Made by a program: the position numbers and the translations under genes. A model generated the notes under the pieces. The model saw only the letters and a list, made by a program, of their open reading frames with translations. It was not told the DNA's origin and ran no database searches. A stretch of DNA of 64,000 nucleotides from Guyparkeria sp. WRN-7 (GTDB lineage Bacteria > Pseudomonadota > Gammaproteobacteria > Halothiobacillales > Halothiobacillaceae), in NCBI RefSeq assembly GCF_001641825.1, contig NZ_LRFH01000003.1:124001-188000 (forward strand). Direction: 5' to 3'. Each line of letters starts with the position of its first letter. The first letter of the stretch is position 1. Positions 1-7,606 of the stretch are shown here, piece after piece.

Positions 1-322
1 CAAGACCGCCAACGTGGTACTGAACACCGTCTTTCGCCAGCCGACCATGGCGGTGGACACCCACATCTTCCGGGTGGCCAACCGCACCGGTCTGGCCAAG
101 GGCAAGACGGTGCGTGCCGTCGAGGATCGCCTGCTGAAGGTGATTCCGAAGGAATTCCGTATCGACGCCCACCACTGGCTGATCCTGCACGGGCGCTACG
201 TCTGCAAGGCACGCCGACCGGACTGCGGCGCCTGCATCGTCTGCGACCTGTGCGATTATCGCGACAAGACCGAGGAATGCAGCCCGGAGCTGATCGCCCG
301 TTACGCCACCGAAGAGACCTGA
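1..322 (+). CDS. nth: Endonuclease III, C-terminal part (partial at window start)
   Basis: This is the C-terminal 106 codons of the DNA glycosylase/AP lyase that removes oxidised pyrimidines in base excision repair. The reading frame is open to the window edge, so the start lies outside. The visible part begins KTANVVLN, the end of the helix-hairpin-helix, and contains the conserved catalytic-aspartate region (AVDTHIFRVANR). Near the C terminus it has the [4Fe-4S] ligand pattern C-X6-C-X2-C-X5-C (CKARRPDCGACIVCDLC). The tail after the cluster is about 20 residues longer than in E. coli Nth. The next gene starts 2 bases after the stop codon, so the two are probably co-transcribed. The identification is firm from the motifs; only the missing N terminus is unknown. 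Confidence 0.96.
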   Translation, partial: KTANVVLNTVFRQPTMAVDTHIFRVANRTGLAKGKTVRAVEDRLLKVIPKEFRIDAHHWLILHGRYVCKARRPDCGACIVCDLCDYRDKTEECSPELIARYATEET

Positions 323-324
323 GC

Positions 325-756
325 ATGTACTCCTCCGACCGCCGCAAGATGCGCCAGCCGTTCATCGACGCCTGGACCAAGGGCAAGCAGAAGAAACCGC
401 TCGCGCCGATCGAACAGATGATCTTCGAGGTGGTGCGCGACCACCCCGAGTATCACTCGCTGCTCGATCAGCCGGAATTCGCCCTCGAGGCCGACTGGCC
501 GCCGGAGATGGGCGTGACCAACCCCTTCCTGCACATGAGCATGCACCTGTCACTGCGCGAGATGGTGCAGACCGACCGGCCCACGGGTATCCGCTCGGTG
601 CATGCCGAACTGTCGTTGAAGAAGGCCGATCCGCTCGAAGCCGAGCACGAGATGATCGACTGCCTGGGCGAGGCACTCTGGCAGGCACAACAGAACGGTG
701 GCCCGCCGGACGAGAAGGCATTGATGCAATGCCTGCAGGACAAGCTCAAGCGCTGA
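325..756 (+). CDS. DUF1841 family protein
   Basis: This 143-residue soluble protein matches the DUF1841 family, a small conserved gammaproteobacterial and betaproteobacterial protein of unknown function that often follows nth. It starts MYSSDRRKMR, and its recognisable core (HPEYHSLLDQP, then NPFLHMSMHLSLREM) is the usual family signature. I chose the ATG at 325 because it directly follows the nth stop codon and a GAAGAG ribosome-binding sequence lies about 9 bases upstream. An in-frame start further upstream would lie inside nth. There are no membrane segments or signal peptide. A 6-bp hairpin without a T-run (CCCGAG/CTCGGG, 758-773) separates it from the convergent YcgN-like gene. The biochemical role is unknown. 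Confidence 0.88.
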   Translation: MYSSDRRKMRQPFIDAWTKGKQKKPLAPIEQMIFEVVRDHPEYHSLLDQPEFALEADWPPEMGVTNPFLHMSMHLSLREMVQTDRPTGIRSVHAELSLKKADPLEAEHEMIDCLGEALWQAQQNGGPPDEKALMQCLQDKLKR

Positions 757-773
757 GCCCGAGCTTCCTCGGG

Positions 774-1238
774 TCAGTCGCTCTCCTCGAGCGGCCAGTC
801 GACCACGTGGGCCTCCCAGTCGATCGACTCGCGGTCGGCGTTCTCGGCGATCACTGCCCGACCGGCAACCGAATAGCCGCTTGCCATGGTGCTGCCCGGG
901 TCGCCCGTGATCAGCGGATGCCACGGCGGCAGATCGCGCCCCTCGGCCACGCGCCGGTAGGCGCAGGTGGGCGGCAGCCAGTCGAATTCCTCGACGTCCT
1001 CGGGTCTGAGCCAGACGCAACCGGGCACGCGCGTCTGGCGGTTGAGATAGTCGGTGCAGCGGCAGGTGCCGGCATCGAGCAGATGACAGGCAACATCCGT
1101 GTAGTAGACATCGCCCCCGTCGTCCTCCACCTTCTCCAGACAGCACTTGGCACAGCCGTCGCAGAGCGATTCCCACTCGGCGGGCGTCATGTCGGTCAGG
1201 CGCTTGGTGCGCCAGAAAGGCGGGCTGTCGTGGCTCAT
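774..1238 (-). CDS. YcgN/UPF0260 family cysteine-cluster protein
   Basis: This protein of about 154 residues belongs to the YcgN (UPF0260) cysteine-cluster family. It shows the hallmark CDGCAKCC near the N terminus, later TCRC, a further Cys in VPGCVWL, and the conserved [12 protein letters not shown] and [10 protein letters not shown] blocks. The spaced cysteines imply binding of zinc or an iron-sulfur cluster, but no activity is established for the family. Two ATGs, at 1244 and 1238, are possible. I prefer 1238 because a GAG-containing ribosome site is better spaced from it. It runs toward the DUF1841 gene and is divergent from the PilB-like ATPase gene, with about 110 bases between them holding both promoters. 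Confidence 0.88.
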   Translation of the reverse strand: MSHDSPPFWRTKRLTDMTPAEWESLCDGCAKCCLEKVEDDGGDVYYTDVACHLLDAGTCRCTDYLNRQTRVPGCVWLRPEDVEEFDWLPPTCAYRRVAEGRDLPPWHPLITGDPGSTMASGYSVAGRAVIAENADRESIDWEAHVVDWPLEESD

Positions 1239-1353
1239 GGTCATGCTCGAGTGTGGCCCGAGGGGTGCGGCAGGTTAGCACGGCCCACACCGACAGGGTG
1301 TAGGATTAGGATAGTGACTGGATGATGAACAGCGGCAACGGAGACGGACAGGG

Positions 1354-3129
1354 ATGACGCAAGCGGCCCAGAGCAGAACGGTCACCCGGATCGGCAGCGA
1401 GGCGGACATCAACCAGGCCCTGCACTCGGCGCGCAATGCCCGTGTCCAGCGCCTGGGCGAGGTGCTCGTCCAGCGCGGCACCATCTCCCGCGAAACCCTC
1501 GACAAGGCCCTCGAGTCTCTCCGGCATCACCCCGCGATGCATCTGGGCGACTGGCTGGTCGAGAACAAGATCATCTCGCCCGACCAGCTCGAGGAAGCGC
1601 TGTGCTCGCAGCTGGGCATTCCGCAGATCAACCTCGGCTCGTTCACGCCACCACCCGAAGTCGCCGCGCTGATCCCCTACGAAATGGCATTGCGGCTGAA
1701 CGTCCTGCCGCTAGCCCGTCGCAACTCGGTACTGGTGGTGGCCTGCGCCAAGCCCACCGACCAGGAACTGCTCTCGATCCTGCGTTTCTACACCGGCCTG
1801 GGCATCGAGCCGGTACTGGGCTCGGGACACCAGATCACCAGTGCAATCAACCGTGCCTACCGGGTCGAGACCACCGGTGGGGACGTCGGTCAACCGGCGG
1901 CCGAACCCGCGGCGTCCGAGCAGGAACCGGAGATCGAGAACAAGGCCAGCAGCCCGCCGGTGGTCAAGATGGTCAACACCATCCTGATGCAGGCGATCAG
2001 CCGCGGCGCTTCGGACATCCATTTCCTGCCGCGACGCGAAAACGTGCTGGTGCGCTTCCGTCTCTCCGGTGCGCTGCAGACCATCCGCTCGATCGACAAG
2101 GCCGAGTTGCCGGCGGTAGTCGCCCGCATCAAGATCCTCGGCCGCATGAACATCGCCGAGCACCGGCTGCCGCAGGATGGTCACGCCCGGGTGCACATGA
2201 GCAAGCAGGAAGTCGACCTGCGCATCTCCGTGATGCCGACCTCCACCGGCGAGAGTGTGGTCATCCGCATCCTCAACAAGAACATGGGCCTGAAACCGCT
2301 CAATGCGCTGGGCTTTTCCAAGGGCGACGAGCGGATCATCCGCAACCTGATCGCCCGTGCGCAGGGCATGGTCCTGGTCACGGGGCCGACCGGCTCGGGC
2401 AAGACCACCACGCTCTATTCGCTCCTCCAGGAAGTGAAGGCCGCCGACCCGCACATCATCACCGTCGAGGACCCGGTCGAGTACGACATGGACGGCGTTG
2501 ACCAGGTCCAGGTCCACGGCGGCATCGGCTACACCTTCGGCCGGGCGCTGCGCAACATCCTGCGCCACGACCCGGACGTGATCATGATCGGCGAGATGCG
2601 CGACCTGGAGACCGCCGAGAGTGGCGTCAAGGCCGCGCTGACGGGCCACCTGGTGTTCTCCACGCTGCACACCAACGACGCCCCCAGTGCCGTCACCCGC
2701 CTGGTCGACATGGGAGTCGCGCCGTACCTGGTCAGCTCCACGGTCATGGCGGTGCTCGCCCAGCGCCTGGTGCGCATCCTCTGCTCGCACTGCAAGAAGA
2801 AACACAAGCCGGACGCCCTGGTCTGCGAGACCATGGGCGTCGACAAGAACGCGACGTTCTGGCAATCCAAGGGCTGTGACCACTGCGACCAGACCGGCTA
2901 CGTCGGTCGGACCATGGCCTACGAGCTGATCGTGGTCGACCGCGACATGGCCAATCACATCGCCCACGGCATCACCACCGAGGAGTTGCGTCAGCTGTCG
3001 GTCGACAAGGGCATGCGCACGCTCACGCGGCATGCCCTGGAGATGGCGCAGGCCGGCATCACCTCGCTGGAGGAGGCCTACCGCGTCCGCCTCGAGGATC
3101 TTGGCGGTCCGGAACACGACGAGCGCTGA
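1354..3129 (+). CDS. PilB/GspE/MshE-type secretion or pilus assembly ATPase (orphan)
   Basis: This 591-residue hexameric ATPase belongs to the type II secretion / type IV pilus family. The N-terminal region carries two MshEN-type repeats (about residues 33-56 and 63-86), of the type that bind cyclic di-GMP in MshE. Each copy departs from the consensus at a few positions. The C-terminal half (about 200-580) has Walker A GPTGSGKTT, an Asp-box and Walker B VIMIGEMRD, the His-box STLHTNDAPSAVTRLVDMG, and a zinc-binding tetracysteine made of CSHC and CDHC. A linker of about 25 acidic/Ala residues joins the halves. No pilC, pilD, pilus or T2SS gene lies beside it, so its partner machine is encoded elsewhere. 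It could be PilB, MshE or a GspE paralogue; I leave the symbol blank. Confidence 0.9.
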   Translation: MTQAAQSRTVTRIGSEADINQALHSARNARVQRLGEVLVQRGTISRETLDKALESLRHHPAMHLGDWLVENKIISPDQLEEALCSQLGIPQINLGSFTPPPEVAALIPYEMALRLNVLPLARRNSVLVVACAKPTDQELLSILRFYTGLGIEPVLGSGHQITSAINRAYRVETTGGDVGQPAAEPAASEQEPEIENKASSPPVVKMVNTILMQAISRGASDIHFLPRRENVLVRFRLSGALQTIRSIDKAELPAVVARIKILGRMNIAEHRLPQDGHARVHMSKQEVDLRISVMPTSTGESVVIRILNKNMGLKPLNALGFSKGDERIIRNLIARAQGMVLVTGPTGSGKTTTLYSLLQEVKAADPHIITVEDPVEYDMDGVDQVQVHGGIGYTFGRALRNILRHDPDVIMIGEMRDLETAESGVKAALTGHLVFSTLHTNDAPSAVTRLVDMGVAPYLVSSTVMAVLAQRLVRILCSHCKKKHKPDALVCETMGVDKNATFWQSKGCDHCDQTGYVGRTMAYELIVVDRDMANHIAHGITTEELRQLSVDKGMRTLTRHALEMAQAGITSLEEAYRVRLEDLGGPEHDER

Positions 3130-3134
3130 TAGCC

Positions 3135-3380
3135 GTGGACCTGCTACTTGTCGTCCTGATCGCCGTGGCCATGCTTCTGCTCGCCCTTCGCGGACGCCGA
3201 CGGCGACAATCCCCTCCGCCGCGACCGGGAACAAGACAACGACCGCGACAGGAAGGCTGGTCGTTCTCGCGCCACTCCAGGCAGGACTGGCGCTACTGGC
3301 GTGATCTCGCCATTCTGATCGGCCTCGCCTTGGCTCTGCTGGTGGCAACGGCTCTGCTCAGCACCAACCCACCGCTTTGA
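3135..3380 (+). CDS. Small two-helix membrane protein, hypothetical
   Basis: This possible 81-residue protein has hydrophobic segments at both ends: residues 2-18 (LLLVVLIAVAMLLLAL) and about 60-77 (LAILIGLALALLVATALLS). A strongly basic, Arg/Pro-rich middle separates them. That pattern suggests two membrane spans with a cytoplasmic basic loop. The start is a GTG 5 bases after the stop of the upstream ATPase gene, so translation could be coupled; an internal ATG lies at 3171. No clear Shine-Dalgarno sequence is seen. It ends 1 base from the convergent GDCCVxC gene. I do not recognise a family. The alternation of hydrophobic and basic blocks makes it more credible than a chance frame, but it remains tentative. 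Confidence 0.45.
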   Translation: MDLLLVVLIAVAMLLLALRGRRRRQSPPPRPGTRQRPRQEGWSFSRHSRQDWRYWRDLAILIGLALALLVATALLSTNPPL

Positions 3381-3381
3381 G

Positions 3382-3615
3382 CTAGTCGCAACAGCCTGCC
3401 GATGCCTCGCCACGACGGGCGCGCTGTACCGGCGGACAGGGAACATCGCCATAGGAGCAGAAAACACAGCAATCTCCGCGACGAGGCGTGAGCAGCTCGC
3501 CGCAGGCCGGGCACTCCAGAAACCACTGACAGGCATCTTCCGGCACGTCGTGTCGCGACGACTCACCGCACAGGGGACACCTCAGGCGGGAGGAGGTTGC
3601 GACGGAATCGGCCAA
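3382..3615 (-). CDS. GDCCVxC domain-containing protein (cysteine form)
   Basis: This 77-residue protein is built around GDCCVFCSYGDVPCPPVQ, the signature of the GDCCVxC family, in which one cysteine is selenocysteine in some bacteria. Here every position is an ordinary Cys codon and no in-frame TGA occurs inside the motif. Two additional CxxC pairs (CPLC at about 13 and CPAC at about 35) look like a zinc knuckle preceding the signature, and a CC pair ends the protein. Function is not established; the architecture suggests metal binding or redox chemistry. It starts at an ATG and is convergent with the small membrane protein. The upstream gene on the same strand, cfa, begins more than 1 kb away. 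Confidence 0.8.
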   Translation of the reverse strand: MADSVATSSRLRCPLCGESSRHDVPEDACQWFLECPACGELLTPRRGDCCVFCSYGDVPCPPVQRARRGEASAGCCD

Positions 3616-3688
3616 GGCTCACCTCATCCGAGACCTTCGTGTCGAGCCGCCCGGCACCGACCCGTCGTGCATGACCCGCCGACCGGGT

Positions 3689-4852
3689 TCATACCGGTCG
3701 ACGATACCCACCGGGCGTGCCATGCGGCGAGAGCACGAACTGCCATAACTGGATCTGACGGGCACGGAATCCACCGGCGCAGGACTGCAGGTAGTACTTC
3801 CACATCCGGCCGAAGGCATCACCGTAGCTCGCGCGCCAGCGCGGCCAGGCTTGCTCGAAGTTCTCGTGCCATGCCATCAGGGTGCGGTCGTAATCCGCAC
3901 CGAAGTTGTGCATGTCCTCGACCACGAAACGTCCTTCGCAGGCGTCGACCACCTGCTGCAAAGCGGGCAGCTCGCCGTTGGGGAAGATGTATTTGCTGAT
4001 CCACGGATCCGGCGGCGCGCCTTCGCGATTGGTGCCGATCGTGTGCAGCAAAAAAAGCCCGTCGGGCTTGAGGCAGCGACGGGCGACTTGCATGTATTCG
4101 TCGTAGTTGTGACGGCCGACATGCTCGAACATGCCGACCGACACCACGTGGTCGAAGGGCTCGTCGACGTCGCGATAGTCCATCAGGCGGAACTCCACCG
4201 GCAGATCGCCGGCCAGCTCCCGGCCAAGCGCGGCCTGCTCCTTGGAGATGGTCAGCCCCACGCATTCGACGCCGTAATGCTCGGCGGCATAGATCATGAA
4301 GCTGCCCCAGCCGCAGCCGATGTCGAGCACGCGCTGGCCGGGCTTGAGGTCGAGCTTGCGGCAGATGATGTCGAGCTTGTGTTCCTGCGCTTCGGCGAGA
4401 GTCTGGGCCCCCTCGCCCCAGAACCCGCAGGTGTAGGTCATGCGCGGGTCGAGCATGTCGCGATAGAAATCGTTGCCGATGTCGTAGTGCCGCTCGCCCA
4501 CCTCCCAGCAACGATCACGGGTCTGGCAGTTGAACAGGCGCGCCTTGAGCGCGTGCCACCACAGCCATGGCGAACGACCTACCTCGCGCGCCAGACCGGA
4601 ACGAACCACCCGCAAGACGAATTCGTCGACCCGCTCGATGTCGACCCAGCCGGCCATGTAGGCCTCTCCCAGTCCGAGGTTGCCGTAGCCGAGGATGCGA
4701 TCGATAGCGCGCCGATCACGAATGCGAAGATCCCAGGGGCGGTCGCCGTCGAGCCGGATGTCGGCCTGAGCGAGCATTCTCGCGAATCCCGAATACTTGG
4801 GACTCGCCTCGACGTCCAGCGATTCCCCTTCCATGGCCATGCGTTTGCTCAT
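3689..4852 (-). CDS. cfa: Cyclopropane-fatty-acyl-phospholipid synthase
   Basis: This 387-residue protein (E. coli Cfa is 382) transfers a methylene from S-adenosylmethionine to cis double bonds of membrane phospholipid acyl chains, which commonly happens on entry to stationary phase or under acid or salt stress. The N-terminal lipid-binding domain includes GEAYMAGWVDIE. The catalytic domain carries HYDIGNDFY, MTYTCGFW with the conserved active-site Cys, the SAM motif VLDIGCGWGSF, and SVGMFEHVG. The C-terminal MWKYYLQSCAGGFR block holds another conserved Cys. The start codon is the first of two close Met codons (4852 and 4837). A good sigma-70-like promoter lies about 75 bases upstream. It stands alone between the GDCCVxC gene and the large GGDEF-EAL gene. 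Confidence 0.97.
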   Translation of the reverse strand: MSKRMAMEGESLDVEASPKYSGFARMLAQADIRLDGDRPWDLRIRDRRAIDRILGYGNLGLGEAYMAGWVDIERVDEFVLRVVRSGLAREVGRSPWLWWHALKARLFNCQTRDRCWEVGERHYDIGNDFYRDMLDPRMTYTCGFWGEGAQTLAEAQEHKLDIICRKLDLKPGQRVLDIGCGWGSFMIYAAEHYGVECVGLTISKEQAALGRELAGDLPVEFRLMDYRDVDEPFDHVVSVGMFEHVGRHNYDEYMQVARRCLKPDGLFLLHTIGTNREGAPPDPWISKYIFPNGELPALQQVVDACEGRFVVEDMHNFGADYDRTLMAWHENFEQAWPRWRASYGDAFGRMWKYYLQSCAGGFRARQIQLWQFVLSPHGTPGGYRRPV

Positions 4853-4924
4853 CGACCGCCTCCGTGACCGTAACCAACCATGCCCCAGACCGATGACGAC
4901 GTACGCCAGCCGGCCTAAACCCCC

Positions 4925-4953
4925 AATCTAGTCAGGGGATTAGCGTTTTTCAA
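4925..4953 (-). promoter_or_regulatory. Sigma-70-like promoter for cfa
   Basis: On the minus strand, TTGAAA (-35, 4948-4953) and TAGATT (-10, 4925-4930) are separated by exactly 17 bases. The site lies in the short gap between the GGDEF-EAL gene stop and the cfa start, giving a leader of roughly 65 bases. Match and spacing are good; usage is inferred. Confidence 0.6.
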
Positions 4954-4971
4954 CAGGGAGGCAAAAGCGGT

Positions 4972-7470
4972 CTAGAGGCGCCACTCTCGGGTCAGCGCGT
5001 CTGCCGAGGCGGGCCGGCCGTACAGAAACCCCTGCTGAGAGTCCGCTCCGAGCTCCGTCAACAGGCGGGCCTGACCCGCGGTCTCCACCCCTTCGGCAAT
5101 CACGCCGAGACGGAGATTGTGCGCGAGGGCGATGGTCGCCGAGACGATCGACCGCGCCTCGGCACTCTCCTCGATCTCCGAGATAAAGCTCCGGTCGATC
5201 TTCAGGCAGTCGAGCGGGAGGCGTCGGAGGTAGGCAAGCGAGGAGTATCCGGTACCGAAATCATCGATCGAGAAACGAAAACCCGCGCGCTGCAGGCGGG
5301 CCATGGTGATCACGTGGCTGTCCACGTCACTCATCAGTGCCGTCTCCGTGATCTCGAGGCTCACCGCCTCGCCGGTCAGGCCGAACTCGGCCACGGTGTT
5401 CTCGAGGCAGTCTGCCAACCCCGGATCCGCGAACTGGCGAGCCGAGAGGTTCACCGACACGGGCACTTCGCCAGCCCATTCGGCCGCCTGGGCGACGGCC
5501 TGACGGATGACCTGCTGGCCGATCGAGAGGATCATGCCGGTCTCTTCGGCCAGCGGCACGAACTCGTCCGGACGCACCAGCCCCCATTCCGGGTGCTGCC
5601 ATCGCAGGAGCGCCTCGGCCGCAACCAGGCGCCCTGCCCCGTCGACCACCGGCTGATACTCGAGGTGGAACTGCTGCTGCTCGATCGCACGGCGCAGCCC
5701 GGTTTCCATGTCCAGCCGTCGTCGCGCCGCCTCGTTCATCGCCGGCGTGAACAGGCTGTAGGTATTGCGGCCACTCTGCTTGGCGCGATACATCGCGATA
5801 TCGGCGTGCTTGACCAGCTCCTCGCCGCTCTGGCCGTCCTCGGGATAGAAGGCCACGCCGATCGAGCAGCCGATGACCAGTTCCCGCCCGCGCAACTCGA
5901 CGGGCTCGCTCAGCGAATCGATGATCCGCTGGGCGACGTCGGCGACCGGCTCGAAATCCTCGATCTCGGGCAGCAGGGCGAGAAACTCGTCGCCGCCGGT
6001 GCGTGCCACCGAGTCGTCTTCCCGCAGGCAGCCGGTCAGCTTCGCCGCCACCTGCTCGAGGAGCTCATCGCCCACGGCGTGGCCGAGGGTGTCGTTGATC
6101 GTCTTGAAGTGGTCCAGGTCGATGAACAGCACCGCCAGGCGCCCTTCGCTGCGATGCGCGTGCGCGATGGCCAGATCGAGGCGGTCGCGGAACAGTCGCC
6201 GGTTGGGCAATCCGGTCAGCGGGTCGTAGTAGGCGAGATGACGGATGCGCCGCTCGTTCTCCTTGAGTTCGGAGATGTCCGAGAACAGGGCGGCGTAATG
6301 CGTGATCTCCCCCGCCTCGTCGGTGATGGCCGTGATGGTCAGCAGCTCCGGGTAGATCTCGCCGTTCTTGCGCCGGTTCCAGATCTCGCCGCGCCACTGC
6401 CCCTCTCGCGAGAGGGTAGTCCACATCCGGTCGTAGAACGCCTTGTCGTGCCGCCCCGACTGCAGGACCGAGGGCGACTGGCCGATCACCTCCTCCGGCT
6501 GGTATCCCGTCAGGTCGGTGAAGGCGGGATTGACCCGCATGATGCGCCCCTTCGCGTCGGTCACCATGATGCCCTCGAGCGAGGTCTGGATGACCTTCTC
6601 GGCCAGCTGCAGGTTGCGTTCCGAGCTCGCCAGCGCCGAGTCGCGGGCCTTGAGCGCCGAACGCAGCTCGTCGACGTAGGCCAGCTCGATGCCCGACAGC
6701 AGGTCGGTGAAGCTGACCAGACCGGCGATGGTGCCGTCACGCGCCACCCCGATGTGACGGACATGCCGCTCGTTCATCTCGCGGCGCACCTGGAACAGGC
6801 TGGTCGAGGCCGGCACCGAGAACAGGTTGCGGGTACAGACCTTGCCGACGGCGATATCGCCCTGTCGTTGCGCGATCAGGGCAATGAGGTCACGCTCGGT
6901 GAGAATGCCGAAACCGTCGCCGTCCAGCCGCACGAGAATCGCGTCGACACGCGCCTCGCGCATCCGCTTCGATGCCGTCGACAGGGTATCGGCTTCCGCC
7001 ACCTCGACATGGTTCAGCCCGGCCAGGCTGCCGACGGTCCGAAAGTGCAGGTAGTGCTCGATCCCCTGGTTGAGGACCACATCCGTCAGGGAAATGATGC
7101 CGCGAAGCGTCTTCTCCTTGCCGTCTCCCTCGCACACAAGCAGGTGCCGGATGTGCTGCTCGCGGAACTGATGCGCCGCCTCCGTCAGCGGGGCCTCGGC
7201 ACGGATCGACTTCACCGGCCGGCTCATCACCGCCGTGACCGGCTGATCGAACGTCGAATCGAGCGACAGGTTCAGGGCAAGGGCGTCGTGCTCGGTCCAG
7301 ATACCGACCGGCCGATCCTCCTCGACCACGACGATGGAACTCACTCCTGCCGCCCGCATTCTGGATGCCGCCTCGTGCACCGGGGTGTCCGGCGGACAGG
7401 TGAGCATCTCGCGCCCGGCGGGCAGGATATCGGCGATACGGGGATCGTGGTCGAGCTGATGGCTGTTCAC
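4972..7470 (-). CDS. CBS-PAS-GGDEF-EAL cyclic di-GMP signalling protein
   Basis: This 832-residue cytoplasmic protein predicts both diguanylate cyclase and phosphodiesterase domains. There are no membrane segments. Order: two pairs of CBS domains (about residues 12-140 and 150-270), a short coiled linker, a PAS domain (about 290-405), GGDEF (about 415-585) and EAL (about 595-832). The GGDEF site is intact (RTGGDEF) and has an RxxD inhibitory site (REDD) five residues upstream. The EAL domain keeps EALLRW, DDFGTGYSS and KIDRSFI, so both activities look possible. CBS pairs usually bind adenine nucleotides, which suggests energy-state control; the PAS ligand is unknown. It is monocistronic between cfa and acnB. 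An MshEN-type ATPase, a candidate effector, lies 2 kb away. Confidence 0.94.
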   Translation of the reverse strand: MNSHQLDHDPRIADILPAGREMLTCPPDTPVHEAASRMRAAGVSSIVVVEEDRPVGIWTEHDALALNLSLDSTFDQPVTAVMSRPVKSIRAEAPLTEAAHQFREQHIRHLLVCEGDGKEKTLRGIISLTDVVLNQGIEHYLHFRTVGSLAGLNHVEVAEADTLSTASKRMREARVDAILVRLDGDGFGILTERDLIALIAQRQGDIAVGKVCTRNLFSVPASTSLFQVRREMNERHVRHIGVARDGTIAGLVSFTDLLSGIELAYVDELRSALKARDSALASSERNLQLAEKVIQTSLEGIMVTDAKGRIMRVNPAFTDLTGYQPEEVIGQSPSVLQSGRHDKAFYDRMWTTLSREGQWRGEIWNRRKNGEIYPELLTITAITDEAGEITHYAALFSDISELKENERRIRHLAYYDPLTGLPNRRLFRDRLDLAIAHAHRSEGRLAVLFIDLDHFKTINDTLGHAVGDELLEQVAAKLTGCLREDDSVARTGGDEFLALLPEIEDFEPVADVAQRIIDSLSEPVELRGRELVIGCSIGVAFYPEDGQSGEELVKHADIAMYRAKQSGRNTYSLFTPAMNEAARRRLDMETGLRRAIEQQQFHLEYQPVVDGAGRLVAAEALLRWQHPEWGLVRPDEFVPLAEETGMILSIGQQVIRQAVAQAAEWAGEVPVSVNLSARQFADPGLADCLENTVAEFGLTGEAVSLEITETALMSDVDSHVITMARLQRAGFRFSIDDFGTGYSSLAYLRRLPLDCLKIDRSFISEIEESAEARSIVSATIALAHNLRLGVIAEGVETAGQARLLTELGADSQQGFLYGRPASADALTREWRL

Positions 7471-7490
7471 GAGCGGCGAATCGTCCTAGC

Positions 7491-7517
7491 AGAAAAAAGA
7501 AAAACGCCGGGTGGCGT
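7491..7517 (-). terminator. Rho-independent terminator of acnB
   Basis: On the minus strand a short hairpin ACGCC-ACCC-GGCGT (7504-7517) is followed by TTTTTCTTTTTT. It sits about 90 bases after the acnB stop codon and just before the GGDEF-EAL start. A second, stronger perfect hairpin without a T-run (CCCCGGTC-GAC-GACCGGGG, about 7570-7588) lies closer to acnB and may protect the 3' end. Confidence 0.7.
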
Positions 7518-7606
7518 GTCCTGACAAGCAAGAATCACGCGACAGCCCAGCGTTTTCAAGGTTTCGAGACCCCGGTCGACGACCGGGGATTGATCGGCCC
7601 CGGTGA

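Noticed and set aside
1711-3348. Minus-strand open frame opposite the PilB-like ATPase gene
   Set aside because: It is a shadow of a well-supported gene and has no recognisable domain.
3382-3615. Selenocysteine version of the GDCCVxC gene
   Set aside because: No in-frame TGA is present in the motif; all relevant codons are Cys.
3550-3999. Plus-strand open frame across the gap between the GDCCVxC gene and cfa
   Set aside because: It overlaps the 5' end of the GDCCVxC gene and the 3' end of cfa on the other strand and has no motif.
7570-7588. Perfect hairpin CCCCGGTC-GAC-GACCGGGG as the acnB terminator
   Set aside because: No T-run follows on either strand; the T-tract hairpin at 7491-7517 is a better terminator.
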